Origin: Vanrija pseudolonga
Lineage: Eukaryota > Basidiomycota > Tremellomycetes > Trichosporonales > Trichosporonaceae
Length of the DNA: 64,000 nucleotides
Assembly (NCBI RefSeq): GCF_020906515.1
Contig: NC_085850.1
Coordinates: 3,224,001 to 3,288,000 of the forward strand
Direction: 5' to 3'
Shown: piece after piece, positions 1 through 10,722 of the stretch
Position numbering within the stretch: position 1 is the first letter of the stretch
Layout of the letters: each line of letters opens with the position of its first letter
Position numbers and translations under genes: made by a program
Notes under the pieces: model-generated
The model's input: the letters and a program-made list of their open reading frames with translations, nothing else
Told to the model about the DNA's origin: nothing
Databases searched by the model: none

Positions 1-537
1 ACGCGATCCACACGGTCGACTACAGCGCCATCGACGACTGGGACGTCGAGGTGCGCCGGCTCACTGGTGGCCGCGGGGTCGACTTTGTCATTGAGATCGC
101 GGGCCGCGCGACGCTGGGCCGCAGTATTCGGAGCACGCGCCAGGCCGGGCTTGTCGCTGTCTCTGGTGGGCTTCTTGGACTCGACGGAGCTGAGCTGACG
201 CCAACCAGGCTACGTGAGCGCATTCGGCGCCATCCCCGAGAAGGTCCTCAACGAAGGTGGGTGGGCCACGACTTGAAGCGCTGACGCCAGACCTCGCCGT
301 CACGATCCTCATGTCGGGCGCGTACGTCCGCGGCAACTTTGTCGCCAACCGCGAGGAGCTCAAGGCCATGGTGTCTGCGCTCGAGCTGGGCGGCGTCAAG
401 CCGATCATCGACAAGGTGGGTGTGGGGGTCGTGGAGCTGAGCTCACCCGCCAGACGTTTACGTTTGACGACCTGCCGGCCGCGTACAGGTACATGGCGGA
501 CGGGAAGCACTTTGGCAAGGTCGTGGTGGAGCTGTAG
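1..537 (+). CDS. Zinc-type alcohol dehydrogenase (MDR family), 3' part only
   Basis: The 5' end lies outside the window. The visible part has four exons split by introns 166-208, 257-290 and 416-453. It reads into the Rossmann half and C-terminus of a medium-chain dehydrogenase: a GGRGVDFVIE strand-turn, a VAVSGYVSAFG stretch, MSGAYVRGNF, and an ending in DLPAAYRYMADGKHFGKVV, which is the usual MDR C-terminal signature. Such enzymes oxidise alcohols or reduce aldehydes with NAD(P)H in the cytosol. The zinc-binding N-terminal half is not in the window, so zinc use and substrate cannot be judged. All three introns are under 45 nt with CTGAC- or CTCAC-type branch sites. Confidence 0.8.
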
Positions 538-777
538 TGCGCCAGTTGTGGAATCCATAGCCCTCCAAAGCCCATCGATGCATCGTAAAGTCAGTCGTCG
601 TTCGGCTCATACCGGACCGGTTCGGTCCTCCGACGGCCGTATCAGCCTTGTGCCGATGTACCCGGAGGCATCATCAGGCGGCGTTAGCCGAAGCATCACC
701 ACTGCTCGCTCCTCTTGATCCGGCCCCAGCTCCATCTTGACCTTTCTCTCTTCCACACAATCACCTAACCACACACA

Positions 778-2325
778 ATGGCGATCCGGATCCTCGCGCT
801 GTGCGGCTACTCCCAAAACGCGTCCATCTTCGCCAAGCAGGTGCGCTCGGCGCTGCTCGGCGTGGGCGGCAGCGCTGCGGAGTTCAAGGCGAACTGGTCC
901 GCCCTGCCGGCCAAGTACCAGGCGTTCCAGATCGCCGGCGCGGACGGCGTTTCGCTCGACGGCAAGCCTATCGGCTCGGCGACGAACGCCAACGGCGCGA
1001 CCGGCGCCGAGGTCGTGTTCGTCGACCCGCCTGTCGTGCTCGGCGAGTCGCAGCTCTCGCCCATCCAGGTCAAGGAGGTGGCCGCGTACGCCAAGGGCGA
1101 TGCGGCGCCGAACGTCGCTGTTACCCGCTCGTGGTGGACCGCGCCGGACAGGAAGACGTACCAGTGTGAGTGGGAGCGACAGCGAGAGGTGGCACCGCGC
1201 AAGCGGTGACACCGGCCGTGTGTACCGGCCCCACGGCGGCGACGCCAGCCGGCGAAAGAGGCGCCCACGCTCTGCTGCACCGTAGCTGACCCCCCTCCCC
1301 AGACTTCGACAACACGGTCAAGTACCTCCACGAATACCTCGTCAGCAACGAGCCCTTTGACGGCGTGATCGGCTTCAGCCAGGGCGCGGCCATGGCCGCT
1401 GCGCTCGCCGCGCTCCTCGAGAAGCCCGGACTCCACCCCGACTTCCCGGCCAACGACAAGCTCAAGCCTCTGAAGTGTGAGTAGAGAGCGAGCGTGAGGG
1501 CACGCAGTGCGCGAGCGAGAGAGGTGGGCGATCTACGGCGGGTGATTGGCGTGTCACCTTGTAATCGCCACTGCTGCAGTAGGACCGCAGAGCGGCTGGC
1601 TGGCGTGTATCAGGTCCCACGACGCCGTCGAGACGATCCCGGCGTAATCACCCTTCCTCCGCCTTCCTTCCCCCTCCTTCCGTGCTTCACTAACACCCCC
1701 AGTCGCCATCGCCGTTGGCGGCTTCAAGCCCCGCTCCGAGGTGCCCGACTTTACCAACTACTTCCCGCTGCAGACGCCCGTGCTGCACGTCGTCGGCAAG
1801 ACGGACCCCGTGGTCTCGGGCAAGGCGAGCAAGCAGCTCCAGGACGCGTGCCCTTCCAGCCGGGTCGAGACGCACGAGGGTGGACATGTCACCCCCGGCG
1901 GCGAGGAGTGGGCTGGGTTCTTGAGGTGAGTGAGGTTGGTTGCGGTGGAGTGGCGGCGGCGATGTGGGGAGGGGACGAGACGAGGCCACCTTGTTGCGAG
2001 CGTGCGTCGGGCGACGGCCGAAACATGTCATCTCACCGGTCGGCGTCTGACGCGCCTCGTCTGACATGACATGACACGACACGCCTCGCACCTCGTGACG
2101 CATGTGTGCGCCTCAGAGTTGTCATTGCCGACGTGCCGATGCGGCTTGCCTCGCGTCATCAAAACACACACATACGCCGCCGCCCCCGCCGCGGGCCCCC
2201 CGCGCCCCGCCCCGCACGTCACTGACCCCACCCACAGCGAGTACATCAACACTGTCGGCAAGGGCGGCAAGGCCGAGGACGTTGCCCCTCTGTCGACCTT
2301 TGGCGCCGCCAGGGCGCGTCTGTAG
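778..2325 (+). CDS. FSH-type serine hydrolase (alpha/beta hydrolase)
   Basis: Four exons (introns 1166-1302, 1477-1702, 1926-2237) encode about 290 residues, typical for the FSH family related to yeast Fsh1-3 and human OVCA2. The start opens with RILALCGYSQNASIFAKQ, the characteristic FSH N-terminus. The nucleophile elbow GFSQG puts the catalytic serine near residue 155, an Asp follows in VVGKTDPV (about 222), and the histidine lies in HEGGHV (about 249), completing the triad. The family hydrolyses short acyl esters or thioesters, but natural substrates are poorly known. No signal peptide is seen, so it is probably cytosolic. The introns (137-312 nt) are longer than most here. Confidence 0.9.
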
Positions 2326-3535
2326 ATCTAGAGGCGGCGTGCGTAGATGATGTAGATGCAAGAGAGAAGTGTGCCAGGGCGTGTGTTCTTAAGGAGCAGG
2401 CACCATGCGCCTGGTGTCGTGTGTGACTCACCTGGCGTCGGCAGCGATGTCCCCAAGTTCTATGGCCGTACTGTGCACAATGACACACACTGCTGCTGCG
2501 TGATGAAGCCCACTGGCCGACTACGGATCACAATCACCGGGTCGGGTCACGGCCAGGCTGGGCGGTGGACGCCGCAGCCGTTGTTGTTGTGGCTCTTGTT
2601 GTGTGTGTGGCCCGATGAACCCGCCTGCCTCGGCGCCAAGTGCTTTGGAGTGGAGCTGCGCGCGGTAGACTGGGCTCGGCGGGCACGTACGTACGGCATG
2701 CGCCGAACACTTGTACAGCGGGTCGGTCAGGGGTGTGCTGTCCGCCCCGCTGTCTCCGCGAGTCTGGGCGTCTGTAGCCCCTGCCTTGGCGTCCGTCATG
2801 ACGCTGTAGTCACTCACACAGTCACACGTCTGTCGGGCGCAGCGCGCAGCACACTACAGAACAGAGCAGTCATGACGACGACTCTTCTGCAGGGCGTGGC
2901 AGCACCGCCATGGTGATGGTAGTGGTTGTGTTGCTCTTGCCGACGCTGACGAACACTGTTGATGGACGCACTACTGCACTACCATTGCCATTGCTATGGC
3001 CATGGCATGCATACATCCTACAGCGATGCACGTTGCCGTCGTCGATGCATACTCGTCGTCGTACTTCCCAAAAGCTGTTGTGCCTGGTCTAAACAGTTGC
3101 TCTAAAAGAGCCAAGACAAAGTAGGCGACGACGACCCCCAAAGTGATTATTGACTGTGAGATTTGTTTTTCCTGCGCAGCAACATCCTGCCTGGCTCTTG
3201 TCATCCATCACTTCTCTCATCTCACTCCCCTCTCCGTCCACCACCACCCTCCTCCCCTCCCCTCGCCACCACTGCGCCGACTGCGACAACCCCCACCGCC
3301 ATCGGCACAGCGCGCTCCGTCACTCTCTACATAACCCTCACTCTCGTTACACCCTCCCCTCCCATCTCCCCGGAACAACGACCACCCTCGATCCCCGCGA
3401 TCGCCGCTCTCCCGCCCACCCCCGCGCGTCCCGCACAACGCCTCGACAACGACGACCGACGACGACGACAACCCCGTAACTTTTCACGCGCCGCGGCTCC
3501 CTCTCTCTCACACACTCTTACTCCCCATCACCACC
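2326..3535. other. Intergenic region: 3' flank and CT-rich promoter
   Basis: No credible gene is seen; open frames here have irregular composition and no recognisable domain. The last 350 bases before the protease start are strongly C/T-rich on the plus strand (about 3180-3535), a common promoter and 5' leader feature of basidiomycete genes. The middle (2900-3060) holds short CATGG and TGGTGATGG-like simple stretches. Confidence 0.6.
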
Positions 3536-5053
3536 ATGCACGTCGCCTACGCTGCATTGCTAGCGGCCGCCGTCGCGCTCGCGGCGCCAGCTGCTGCGTC
3601 CGAGCCGCTCTCCCCCCGCTCCGCCCCGCCCCTCTCGGTACCGCTGAAGCAACTGCCAAAGCGCTCCACGACGGACGACGAGCGCATTCAGTGGCTCAAG
3701 GACCAGGCAACAAACCTGCGTCACAAGTACGCGCCGCACCTGTCTGACCGCGAGCTCGAGTACCTGAAGCGCGGGCTCGACGACCGCGCCGAGCGTCAGC
3801 GCCAAAAGCGCGCGGGCACGGCCCCGGCCGCGAGCATGAACCTCGTCGACATCAACACCGACGCAATATACGCCGGCGCACTATCCATCGGAACCCCGCC
3901 TCAGCAGTTCCTCACGATTGTTGACACTGGAAGCTCAGACCTCTGGGTGCTCGAGGCTGGGTGCGGTCAGTGCGATGGCATGACGGCGTTCGACGACAAG
4001 ACGAGTTCGACGTTTGTCAACACTGGCGCGCCGTTCAAGGTCTCGTACGGCTCGGGCGATGCTTCGGGCACCATCGTCACGGATACCGTGTCAATGGACT
4101 CGTTCACCGTGCAGCAGCAGGGCTTTGCCCTTGTCAATCAGTCAACGGCGTCCCTCATATCGCCGCCGTCGTCGGGCGTCATGGGCCTTGCCTGGCAGAA
4201 GATTTCCTCGACGAAACAGGCCCCCTGGTGGCAGACGCTTGCGTCCACCACATGGGCCGACCCCCAGTTTGGCGTCTACATGGCACGATACCGAAACCAG
4301 CCCGGCGCGCAGTCGATCGAGAACAACGGTGGCGAGATTACCTTTGGTGGCGTCAACAGCTCGTACTTTACGGGCCAGATCAACTACATGTCTATTGCCG
4401 ACTCGAATCTCGACTACTGGCGCCTGCCGATTGCCAGCATCGCGGTGGGGAGCAAGGACACAGGGTACAAGAGCTCGTCCCCTAACGCCGCTATTGACAC
4501 TGGCACCACTTTGATCGGCGGCCCCAGCAACGCCATTGCCGCCATCTACGCCCAGATTCCCAACGCGTCGCCGATGGGCGCGGCCACGGGCATGCAGGGT
4601 TACTACCAGTACCCGTGCAGCCAGAAAATCAACCTCAAGATGGGCTTTGGAAACCAGGTCTGGACCATGTCGGACGACGACTTCAACTTTGCCCGTGCCT
4701 CCGACTCGAACCCCGACATGTGCGTTGGATCCTTCTTCGCCGTCGACATGAGCAGAAACCCTCTGGTTTCGTGGATCGTCGGCGCGAGTTTCCTCAAGAA
4801 CGTCTACTCGGTCTACCGGTATGACCCGCCTGCCGTTGGCTTTGCCGCCCTCACCAAGGGCGGCGCGGCGCCCGAGCAGGTGAACGGCGGAGGCAGCGGC
4901 GCCAACGGCTCGACCTTTGGCTCCAACAACAACAATGGCAGTGGTGGTGGCTCTGGTGGCGGCTCAAGCAACGCTGCTGCGCCGTCTACTACTGCGACTG
5001 GCTACACTCTTGCGCTCGTCGCCATTGCATGCGTGCTCGCCATGCACACGTAA
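3536..5053 (+). CDS. Secreted aspartic protease, probably GPI-anchored (yapsin-like)
   Basis: This single exon encodes 505 residues. A signal peptide covers about residues 1-21 and is followed by a propeptide with dibasic KR sites at 42-43 and 91-92, the latter a good place for Kex2 cleavage. The pepsin fold then carries both catalytic motifs, DTGSS (Asp130) and DTGTT (Asp321), with the flap tyrosine region VSYGSGDASG between them. The tail is a Gly/Ser/Asn-rich linker (about 455-485) and a hydrophobic C-terminus ending in the YTLALVAIACVLAMHT segment. That pattern suggests GPI anchoring to membrane or wall, as in yapsins. It probably processes cell-surface proteins or extracellular protein. 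The absence of introns contrasts with most neighbours. Confidence 0.9.
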   Translation: MHVAYAALLAAAVALAAPAAASEPLSPRSAPPLSVPLKQLPKRSTTDDERIQWLKDQATNLRHKYAPHLSDRELEYLKRGLDDRAERQRQKRAGTAPAASMNLVDINTDAIYAGALSIGTPPQQFLTIVDTGSSDLWVLEAGCGQCDGMTAFDDKTSSTFVNTGAPFKVSYGSGDASGTIVTDTVSMDSFTVQQQGFALVNQSTASLISPPSSGVMGLAWQKISSTKQAPWWQTLASTTWADPQFGVYMARYRNQPGAQSIENNGGEITFGGVNSSYFTGQINYMSIADSNLDYWRLPIASIAVGSKDTGYKSSSPNAAIDTGTTLIGGPSNAIAAIYAQIPNASPMGAATGMQGYYQYPCSQKINLKMGFGNQVWTMSDDDFNFARASDSNPDMCVGSFFAVDMSRNPLVSWIVGASFLKNVYSVYRYDPPAVGFAALTKGGAAPEQVNGGGSGANGSTFGSNNNNGSGGGSGGGSSNAAAPSTTATGYTLALVAIACVLAMHT

Positions 5054-5955
5054 CCCGGCATTTCTTGCATTGTACGTCACTAGACCACGGGCACCACACC
5101 ACACGCACACACACATTCAGGCTTGTACCACCATAGATTCAGTTCGTCATCCATTCTGTGGCTATGCACCGTTGTTCCATAGGGCGGGGGGATGGGGCGC
5201 CGATAGCGGCCCCCTCACGCCGTCATTGACGACGGCACGGGCGCCGTTGCATACACGATGCGACACTCACCCCCGCATTGCTCTCTGCCTGACGCTCTCC
5301 TCGCCACCGACATCGCGCCTCTCGATTGCATCCTGGCGCCATACGACGCGCGTCAACAACTAGCACGGCGCGCGAGTGCCATTGCCACTACCGCGGTTCG
5401 ACTGAACGGCCACCACCACCCTGCCTCGTCTAGGCTAGCCGCTGATACCGCGAACCGGGATGCATAGCGTGTGTGTTGCCTGCACAGCGACCTGGGCGAC
5501 GGCCTGCGCGTGGGTGCAGAGCCGTGGACTGGTGTTGTTGACGACGCTGGCGCCACGGCGCGACGGCTGCCCACCACCCACGCCCCCATCTTCCCCCCGT
5601 CGACGCCTGTTCGATTCGTCCCGTCGCCCCCCATCCCGACTTTTACAATAATAAGAAGATTTGTGTAGTCTGGCCGCCCCCGAGAGGACGCCCAGACCGA
5701 GCCAGATATTGAGCGAGTGAACCAGCCGAAGCCAGCACAAGACGAGGACCTCCCCTAAGACTATGAGTCGCTGTGCAATGGGCGAGCCCCAAGCCTAACT
5801 GCCGCCAGGGTGAGGGGCGGTAAACAGTTCAAGCAAGGTAAGTATGAAGGCGGTGGACATTGGGTTGGTTATCAGGGGTGGGGTGGCGGGCCTAACGAGG
5901 TATTAGGCCTGCAACATTTCACGCGCCTAATGAAAGTGGCATCTCCTTGCTCCGA
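5054..5955. other. Convergent 3' intergenic region
   Basis: This lies between two genes that end towards each other, so both polyadenylation regions should be here. An AT-richer patch at 5640-5665 is the most likely 3'-end signal. A short stem can form from GTCTGG near 5667 and CCAGAC near 5690. No coding sequence or RNA gene is supported. Confidence 0.5.
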
Positions 5956-7867
5956 CTATCTGTTGACTCCCTTCTCACTCGCCAGCTCCTTGACCGTACT
6001 CACGTCGACCACCGCCCCATCCTTGCCATCCCCATCGACGCTCCCCTCGGCGTCAACCTCGCGCGTGGGGTTCTTCTGGAACCCGAACCGGAACGGCCCT
6101 TCAAACAGCTCGGCAATCTCCTCGAGCGGCAGCGGGCCGTGCTGCCCGCGCGTCTCGATGAGGAAGAAATAGATGAACACAAACTCAAAGGCGAGGAAGA
6201 CGCAGAAGACGATGTAGTAGCGCCACTGGATGGCCGCGAGCGCGATCGGGTTGACGTACTGGTTGAACGTGGCCGACGCGGACACGGTCAGGTTCTTGAC
6301 CATGAGGGACTTTGTGCGGATGACGTAGGGGACGATTTCGACAGTGTACGCGTTGGGGAGAGGGCTGGGGGGTGAGCACCGACTATGGGAGGGGGAGACG
6401 CAGGAGAAAGGGGCACTCACGACAACGCCAGGTTGTAGAACCCATACATGATGAAAATGAACGCAATCACCGCATGACCGGCATGCTTGTTCGCATCCAG
6501 CGCGACGCACTTGCTCGTCTTGCCGCCGTTCTTCGCCAAACAAGCCGGGTCCCACGTGTGCGACGAGTTGGCGTACACTGCCGACGCGATCGTCCAGCAA
6601 GTGAAGGCGACGCACATGCCCGACGTGCAGATGAGGAAGAGGCGGCGGCGGCCCGCGCGGTCGATGAGCAGCGCGCCCGTGATGGCCGTGGCGAAATTGT
6701 AGATCTGCAGGATGCCGTTGATCAGCGTCTGGTACTTTGCCTCCTTGATCCCGATCCCGTTGAGGATAAGCGTGAGGTAGAAGCTGACGAGCCCGTTGCC
6801 AGACCACTGGGAGAAGACGGCGAGCGCGATGATGAGGCGCATGCGCCGGCGGTTGGGGCGCGTCGCGAACAGGCTGCGGAAGGACGAGGCTGATTTCGCC
6901 GACTGCTCCTGCCGGATCGTCTCCTCGATCTCGTCCACCTCGAACGCGATGAGCGGGTCCGCGGGGTCCCCGTTACAGTGGTACGTCGTGATGAAGGCCA
7001 CTGCTTCGTCCTTGCGCCCGTGGGCGATGAGCCAGCGCGGCGACTCGGGGATCGTCCAGATGAGGAAGAACTGGATGATGGACGGCAGGCCCTGCAGCAG
7101 GGACGGGATGCGCCAGCCCCAGTTGTTCGCCATGCGGAAGGTGCCGTACGTCGTCCACGCGGCGACGATCGAGCCGAGGTACCTGGCGGCGTCAGTGGGG
7201 AGAGTTGCAAATGAGCTTTACTCACCATTGCGTGTTGTACAGCGCGGTGAACGGCGCGCGGTGCGTAGGAAACGCGAGTTCCGTGATGAGGATCGGACTG
7301 GCGATAGTCGCAAACGAAAGCCCAAAGCCAATCATGCCGCGCGCAGCGATGAACATGGCCACGTTCTGCGCGCTCGTCTGGATGGCAGTCGCGACAAGCA
7401 TGATGCAGCATCCGACAAAGATGCCCATGCGCCGACCCCACCGGTCGGAGACGTACGGCGCGAACGGGAGGCCGCACAGCGATCCCATGTTCTGGATCGC
7501 GTTGAAGACTGGCGGGGTGAGTGGGCTGTGCTGTGCATCCTCATCCCTCGACACTTACTCCCAAACAGCGTGGCCTTTTCCTCCGGGTGGCCGAAGTAGT
7601 TCCTCCACGTGCTGAGCGCCTGAAGGCCGTTCATCATCTGCGCGTTAACTGTGCCCATCGGCGTTAGACCCACCGAGCCATCGTACCCGTTCGTCATGGA
7701 CGTGATGAGCACAAGGCACTGATGTCAGCTGTGCCCTCCCGCGACACACGCACGATGATCAGCGTAAGCTTGAACTGGTTCCCGCTGAAGAAGCGCGTGT
7801 CGCGCCCCGCGAGGATGGACGCGAGGTGGTGCGACGTGCTGATGGCGGGGGGAGCGTCGGTGCCCAT
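5956..7867 (-). CDS. MFS sugar permease (lactose/hexose transporter type)
   Basis: Five exons (introns 7719-7753, 7509-7558, 7183-7225, 6365-6420) give 575 residues with about twelve hydrophobic segments. Sugar-porter motifs are visible: SMTNGYDGS in helix 1, DRWGRRMG in the helix 2-3 loop, ARGMIGFG, PESPRWLIAHGR after helix 6, IDRAGRRRLF in the second half, and FFLIETRG near the end of helix 12. These match fungal proton-coupled sugar permeases, including the lactose-permease group; the substrate cannot be read from sequence. The first exon is a short cytosolic tail. The gene shares a 1 kb divergent promoter with the oxygenase gene starting at 8924. Confidence 0.88.
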
Positions 7868-8923
7868 GGTGTGGGTGTGGGCGATTGAAAGAGGCGGTGA
7901 TGGGATTGGTCATCGTTTCGCAGAGTCCTGTGTCTCTTGTACTCTGGCCGCGGGACTCCATGGGGCTCTGCACGCAGTATACCCTCTCCGTCAATCAGCG
8001 TAATCCGCGCCGGCGATAAGATGAGATTTCGGCAGCATCATCTGCCCGCAAGTACCCGGACGAAGCCGGCATGCGCGACGGTATCTCGCGGACTGGGATG
8101 ACTCGAGTCGCCAAGAACAGGTGCCTCTCGGCTGCTTGCCGCCAACACCCACTATCTACACCGCGGTGCATGCATCACCATCATGTGATTAGATGTCGGG
8201 ACGGTGATTATGGGTACATAATGGCCGGTGGGGAATGTGCGGCGGTGTACTAGAGGTTGGAGGTGGCGAAGTCGAGAAACTGCCACATGCCACATTGGTT
8301 GTCGCACTGCACACCACAAATGAGCCCGCTGTATGTGCAACGCGATGGTACGCATGCATCGGAGCTGCGTGAAACGCTCTCGAGCATCAGCTATGCACAA
8401 GCCAAGTAGCCAGGCCACCGGGTATGCAGCACGCACCCGCACAATACCTAGTCGGCCATTGCGCTCAAAATGTGCGAGTGTATGGCGCGGGGCATCTCCG
8501 CGACGACCCACGGCGACCTCCGCGCCGAGCGAACGACTCGCGCATGACCGACAACAACAACACATGCACGAGTCTGCTGACACGTACGGCAGCAGCCGCT
8601 ACACATGCATTGTACATGGGCACCACACGCAGGCAGACGCTGTACGCACATTCCGACCGCACAATACCTAATGTCCGGCCGGAGAACGACGATCATGTGA
8701 GTGAGGCGGTTGTCAATGTGGCGGGAAGGTGTCGACTGCATTGTCGTTCGTGGGGCGGGTTGAGGCGGTTCGGAGCGCGCACGGTATCTCGCGGTTCGGA
8801 GGTGCGCGACAACGGCGGAGTGGGTGCAAGCCAGTGATGAAGGCATTTAAGACGGCAGGTCACGAGGTGGAGTGAGCCACAACACTACGAGACAACGAGA
8901 CCACAAGACCACCACAAGTCACA
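7868..8923. promoter_or_regulatory. Divergent promoter with two duplicated 14-mers
   Basis: This 1056-base spacer separates the start of the sugar permease (minus) from the start of the PhyH-like oxygenase (plus). ACGGTATCTCGCGG occurs at 8078-8091 and again at 8781-8794, one copy near each end. CCGCACAATACCTA occurs at 8437-8450 and 8657-8670. Exact direct repeats of two different 14-mers in one bidirectional promoter suggest transcription-factor sites controlling both genes, but this is inference. No open frame here looks coding. Confidence 0.5.
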
Positions 8924-10216
8924 ATGCCGCCCACCGCCACAGCGACCATGACCGCCGTGCTAACTGGCCCAACCCTAGCACTCCCGACTCACGCGACCGT
9001 ACCCGTACCCCAACGTGCGCCCCCCAGTGCCACCCGCGCCAAGTGGGTGGACGACCTCGAGCGGGACGGCTTCGTCGTCATCCCCGGCGTGGCCAGCGAG
9101 GCCGTCGCCCTCGAGTTCCAGGAGGAGGCGCTGCGCTGGCTCGAGAAGTTTCCGTACGGGTTCAAGCGGGACGACCGCACGACGTGGGATGACGCGCATA
9201 TGCCCTACAGCCAGAAGTGGGTCGTTGGCCTGGGGGTGCTCGCTGACGGCCCAGAGGCGGCATGTATAACCGCTACAGCGTCAACCACGAGGCGTTTGTA
9301 TGGAAGATCCGCACGCAGCCTGGCGTGATCGACGCGTTCGCGCAGATCTACGGCACCGACGACCTCATCGTGTCGTTTGACGGCATGAACGCGAGCCTGC
9401 CGATTAACAAGGAGCACGGGCGGGTGGATATCGAGCCTGTGCCTGCGTGGCCTCGTGAGCGCCCCCCGTCTTCCTTTTCATGGAACCCCTAACACCCACC
9501 CACCCCAGACATCGACCAGAACCCGCGCCGCATCGACCGCTTCGAGCTGTACCAGGGCATCGCCAACCTGTCCCCCAACGGTCCCGACGACGGCGGCCTG
9601 GTCGTCATGCGCGGCAGCCACCTCCTGCACGAGCGCCACTTTGCCGAGCGCGGCGGGTTCCGCCCCGAGGGTGACTTCGGGCCCACGGAGAACTCGTACC
9701 GCTTCGACCCGGACGAGTGGGAGTGGTTCAAGAAGGCTGGGTGCGAGACGGTCAAGGTGTGTGCGGGGGTGGGCGACTTGATCAGTGAGTGTGCGAGCGG
9801 CGTGGGACTTGTCTGGAATTATGGCTGACACTTGCACCTCCCCGCTGCTACCAACTCCTTACATACGCCTTCGCACACTCGCTCCGCTCCTGTGCTCAGT
9901 CTGGGACTCGCGCACCGTCCACTGGAACGCCTCGCCGACGGGCTCTCAAATCCGCTTCTGCTCGTACGTGTGCTTTGTCCCGCGCGCAATCGCGACCCCG
10001 GCGCAGCTGGCGCAAAAGTGGAAGGTGTTCGAGGCGCGCAAGGGCACCAGCGCGTTCCCGCACCTCAACTCGTGCCCCGTCGACCGCGACCGCACCAAGT
10101 TCCCCGACGCGCTCCCCCTCCGTCCTGACGGGTCGCTCGACCCGTGCCATACGGGCCGGCCGTTCGTCGAGCCAGAGTACACGCCTGCGCTGCTGCGTCT
10201 TGTCGGGCGGGCTTAG
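8924..10216 (+). CDS. Phytanoyl-CoA dioxygenase (PhyH)-like Fe(II)/2-oxoglutarate oxygenase
   Basis: Four exons (introns 9217-9254, 9455-9508, 9785-9899) encode 361 residues. Near the start it reads LERDGFVVIPGV, the usual PhyH opening. The metal-binding H-x-D is His165-Ile-Asp167 and is assembled across the second splice junction. The distal histidine is His264 in DSRTVHWN, followed by a basic RFCSYVCFVPR strand that would bind 2-oxoglutarate. GSHLLHERH and the MNASLPIN stretch also fit fungal PhyH-family proteins. Members hydroxylate lipids or secondary metabolites; the substrate is unknown. A divergent promoter shared with a sugar permease hints at co-regulation. Confidence 0.82.
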
Positions 10217-10722
10217 GTCGCTCGTTGGTCTGGGAGGACTCGGGAGCTGGGCTGAACTGTAGTTGAGATAACAATGGATGGAATGCGTGCTATGATACCT
10301 AGTGCAGGCTAATCTGCCGGTCAGTTGAACAAGCAACGCCATGGCCATGTATTTATATAGTGCAAGGCTTTTCTTATCCCGCAGTCTAACCAGAGAATGC
10401 CGCCACGGCGCCACCCGCGCGACTCGGCCGAGAGCGTGTCCATTCTCGGCATCCTGCGTCGGCGTCTTGCCCCCACACCCCACCATTGTGTCATCACATG
10501 CCCAGGCCGTGCCCCAGAATAGCATCGGTCTCGTCCATACACCGTGCGGGGAGGCAGCAGGCAGCAGGCGACCGGCGCGACGTTGCGGCGCGATGGTGGG
10601 TCGAGTCAGACACAATGCAATGCAGGGAGGCACGATGCGCAGTTGTTGCTGGCGTGTGGGGTATAACTGCCCCACCCCCGCCCCCTGCCCCCCCTTCCCC
10701 ATCCCCCTCGCCCCCCGACACA
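10217..10722. other. Intergenic spacer, promoter of the permease at 10723
   Basis: This is a 3' flank followed by a promoter region. The last 70 bases before the next ATG are a C-rich tract (about 10670-10715). No coding or RNA feature is supported. Confidence 0.5.

Noticed and set aside
2356-2916. A 186-codon open frame after the serine hydrolase
   Set aside because: It lies in a 3' flank, has no domain and an erratic composition.
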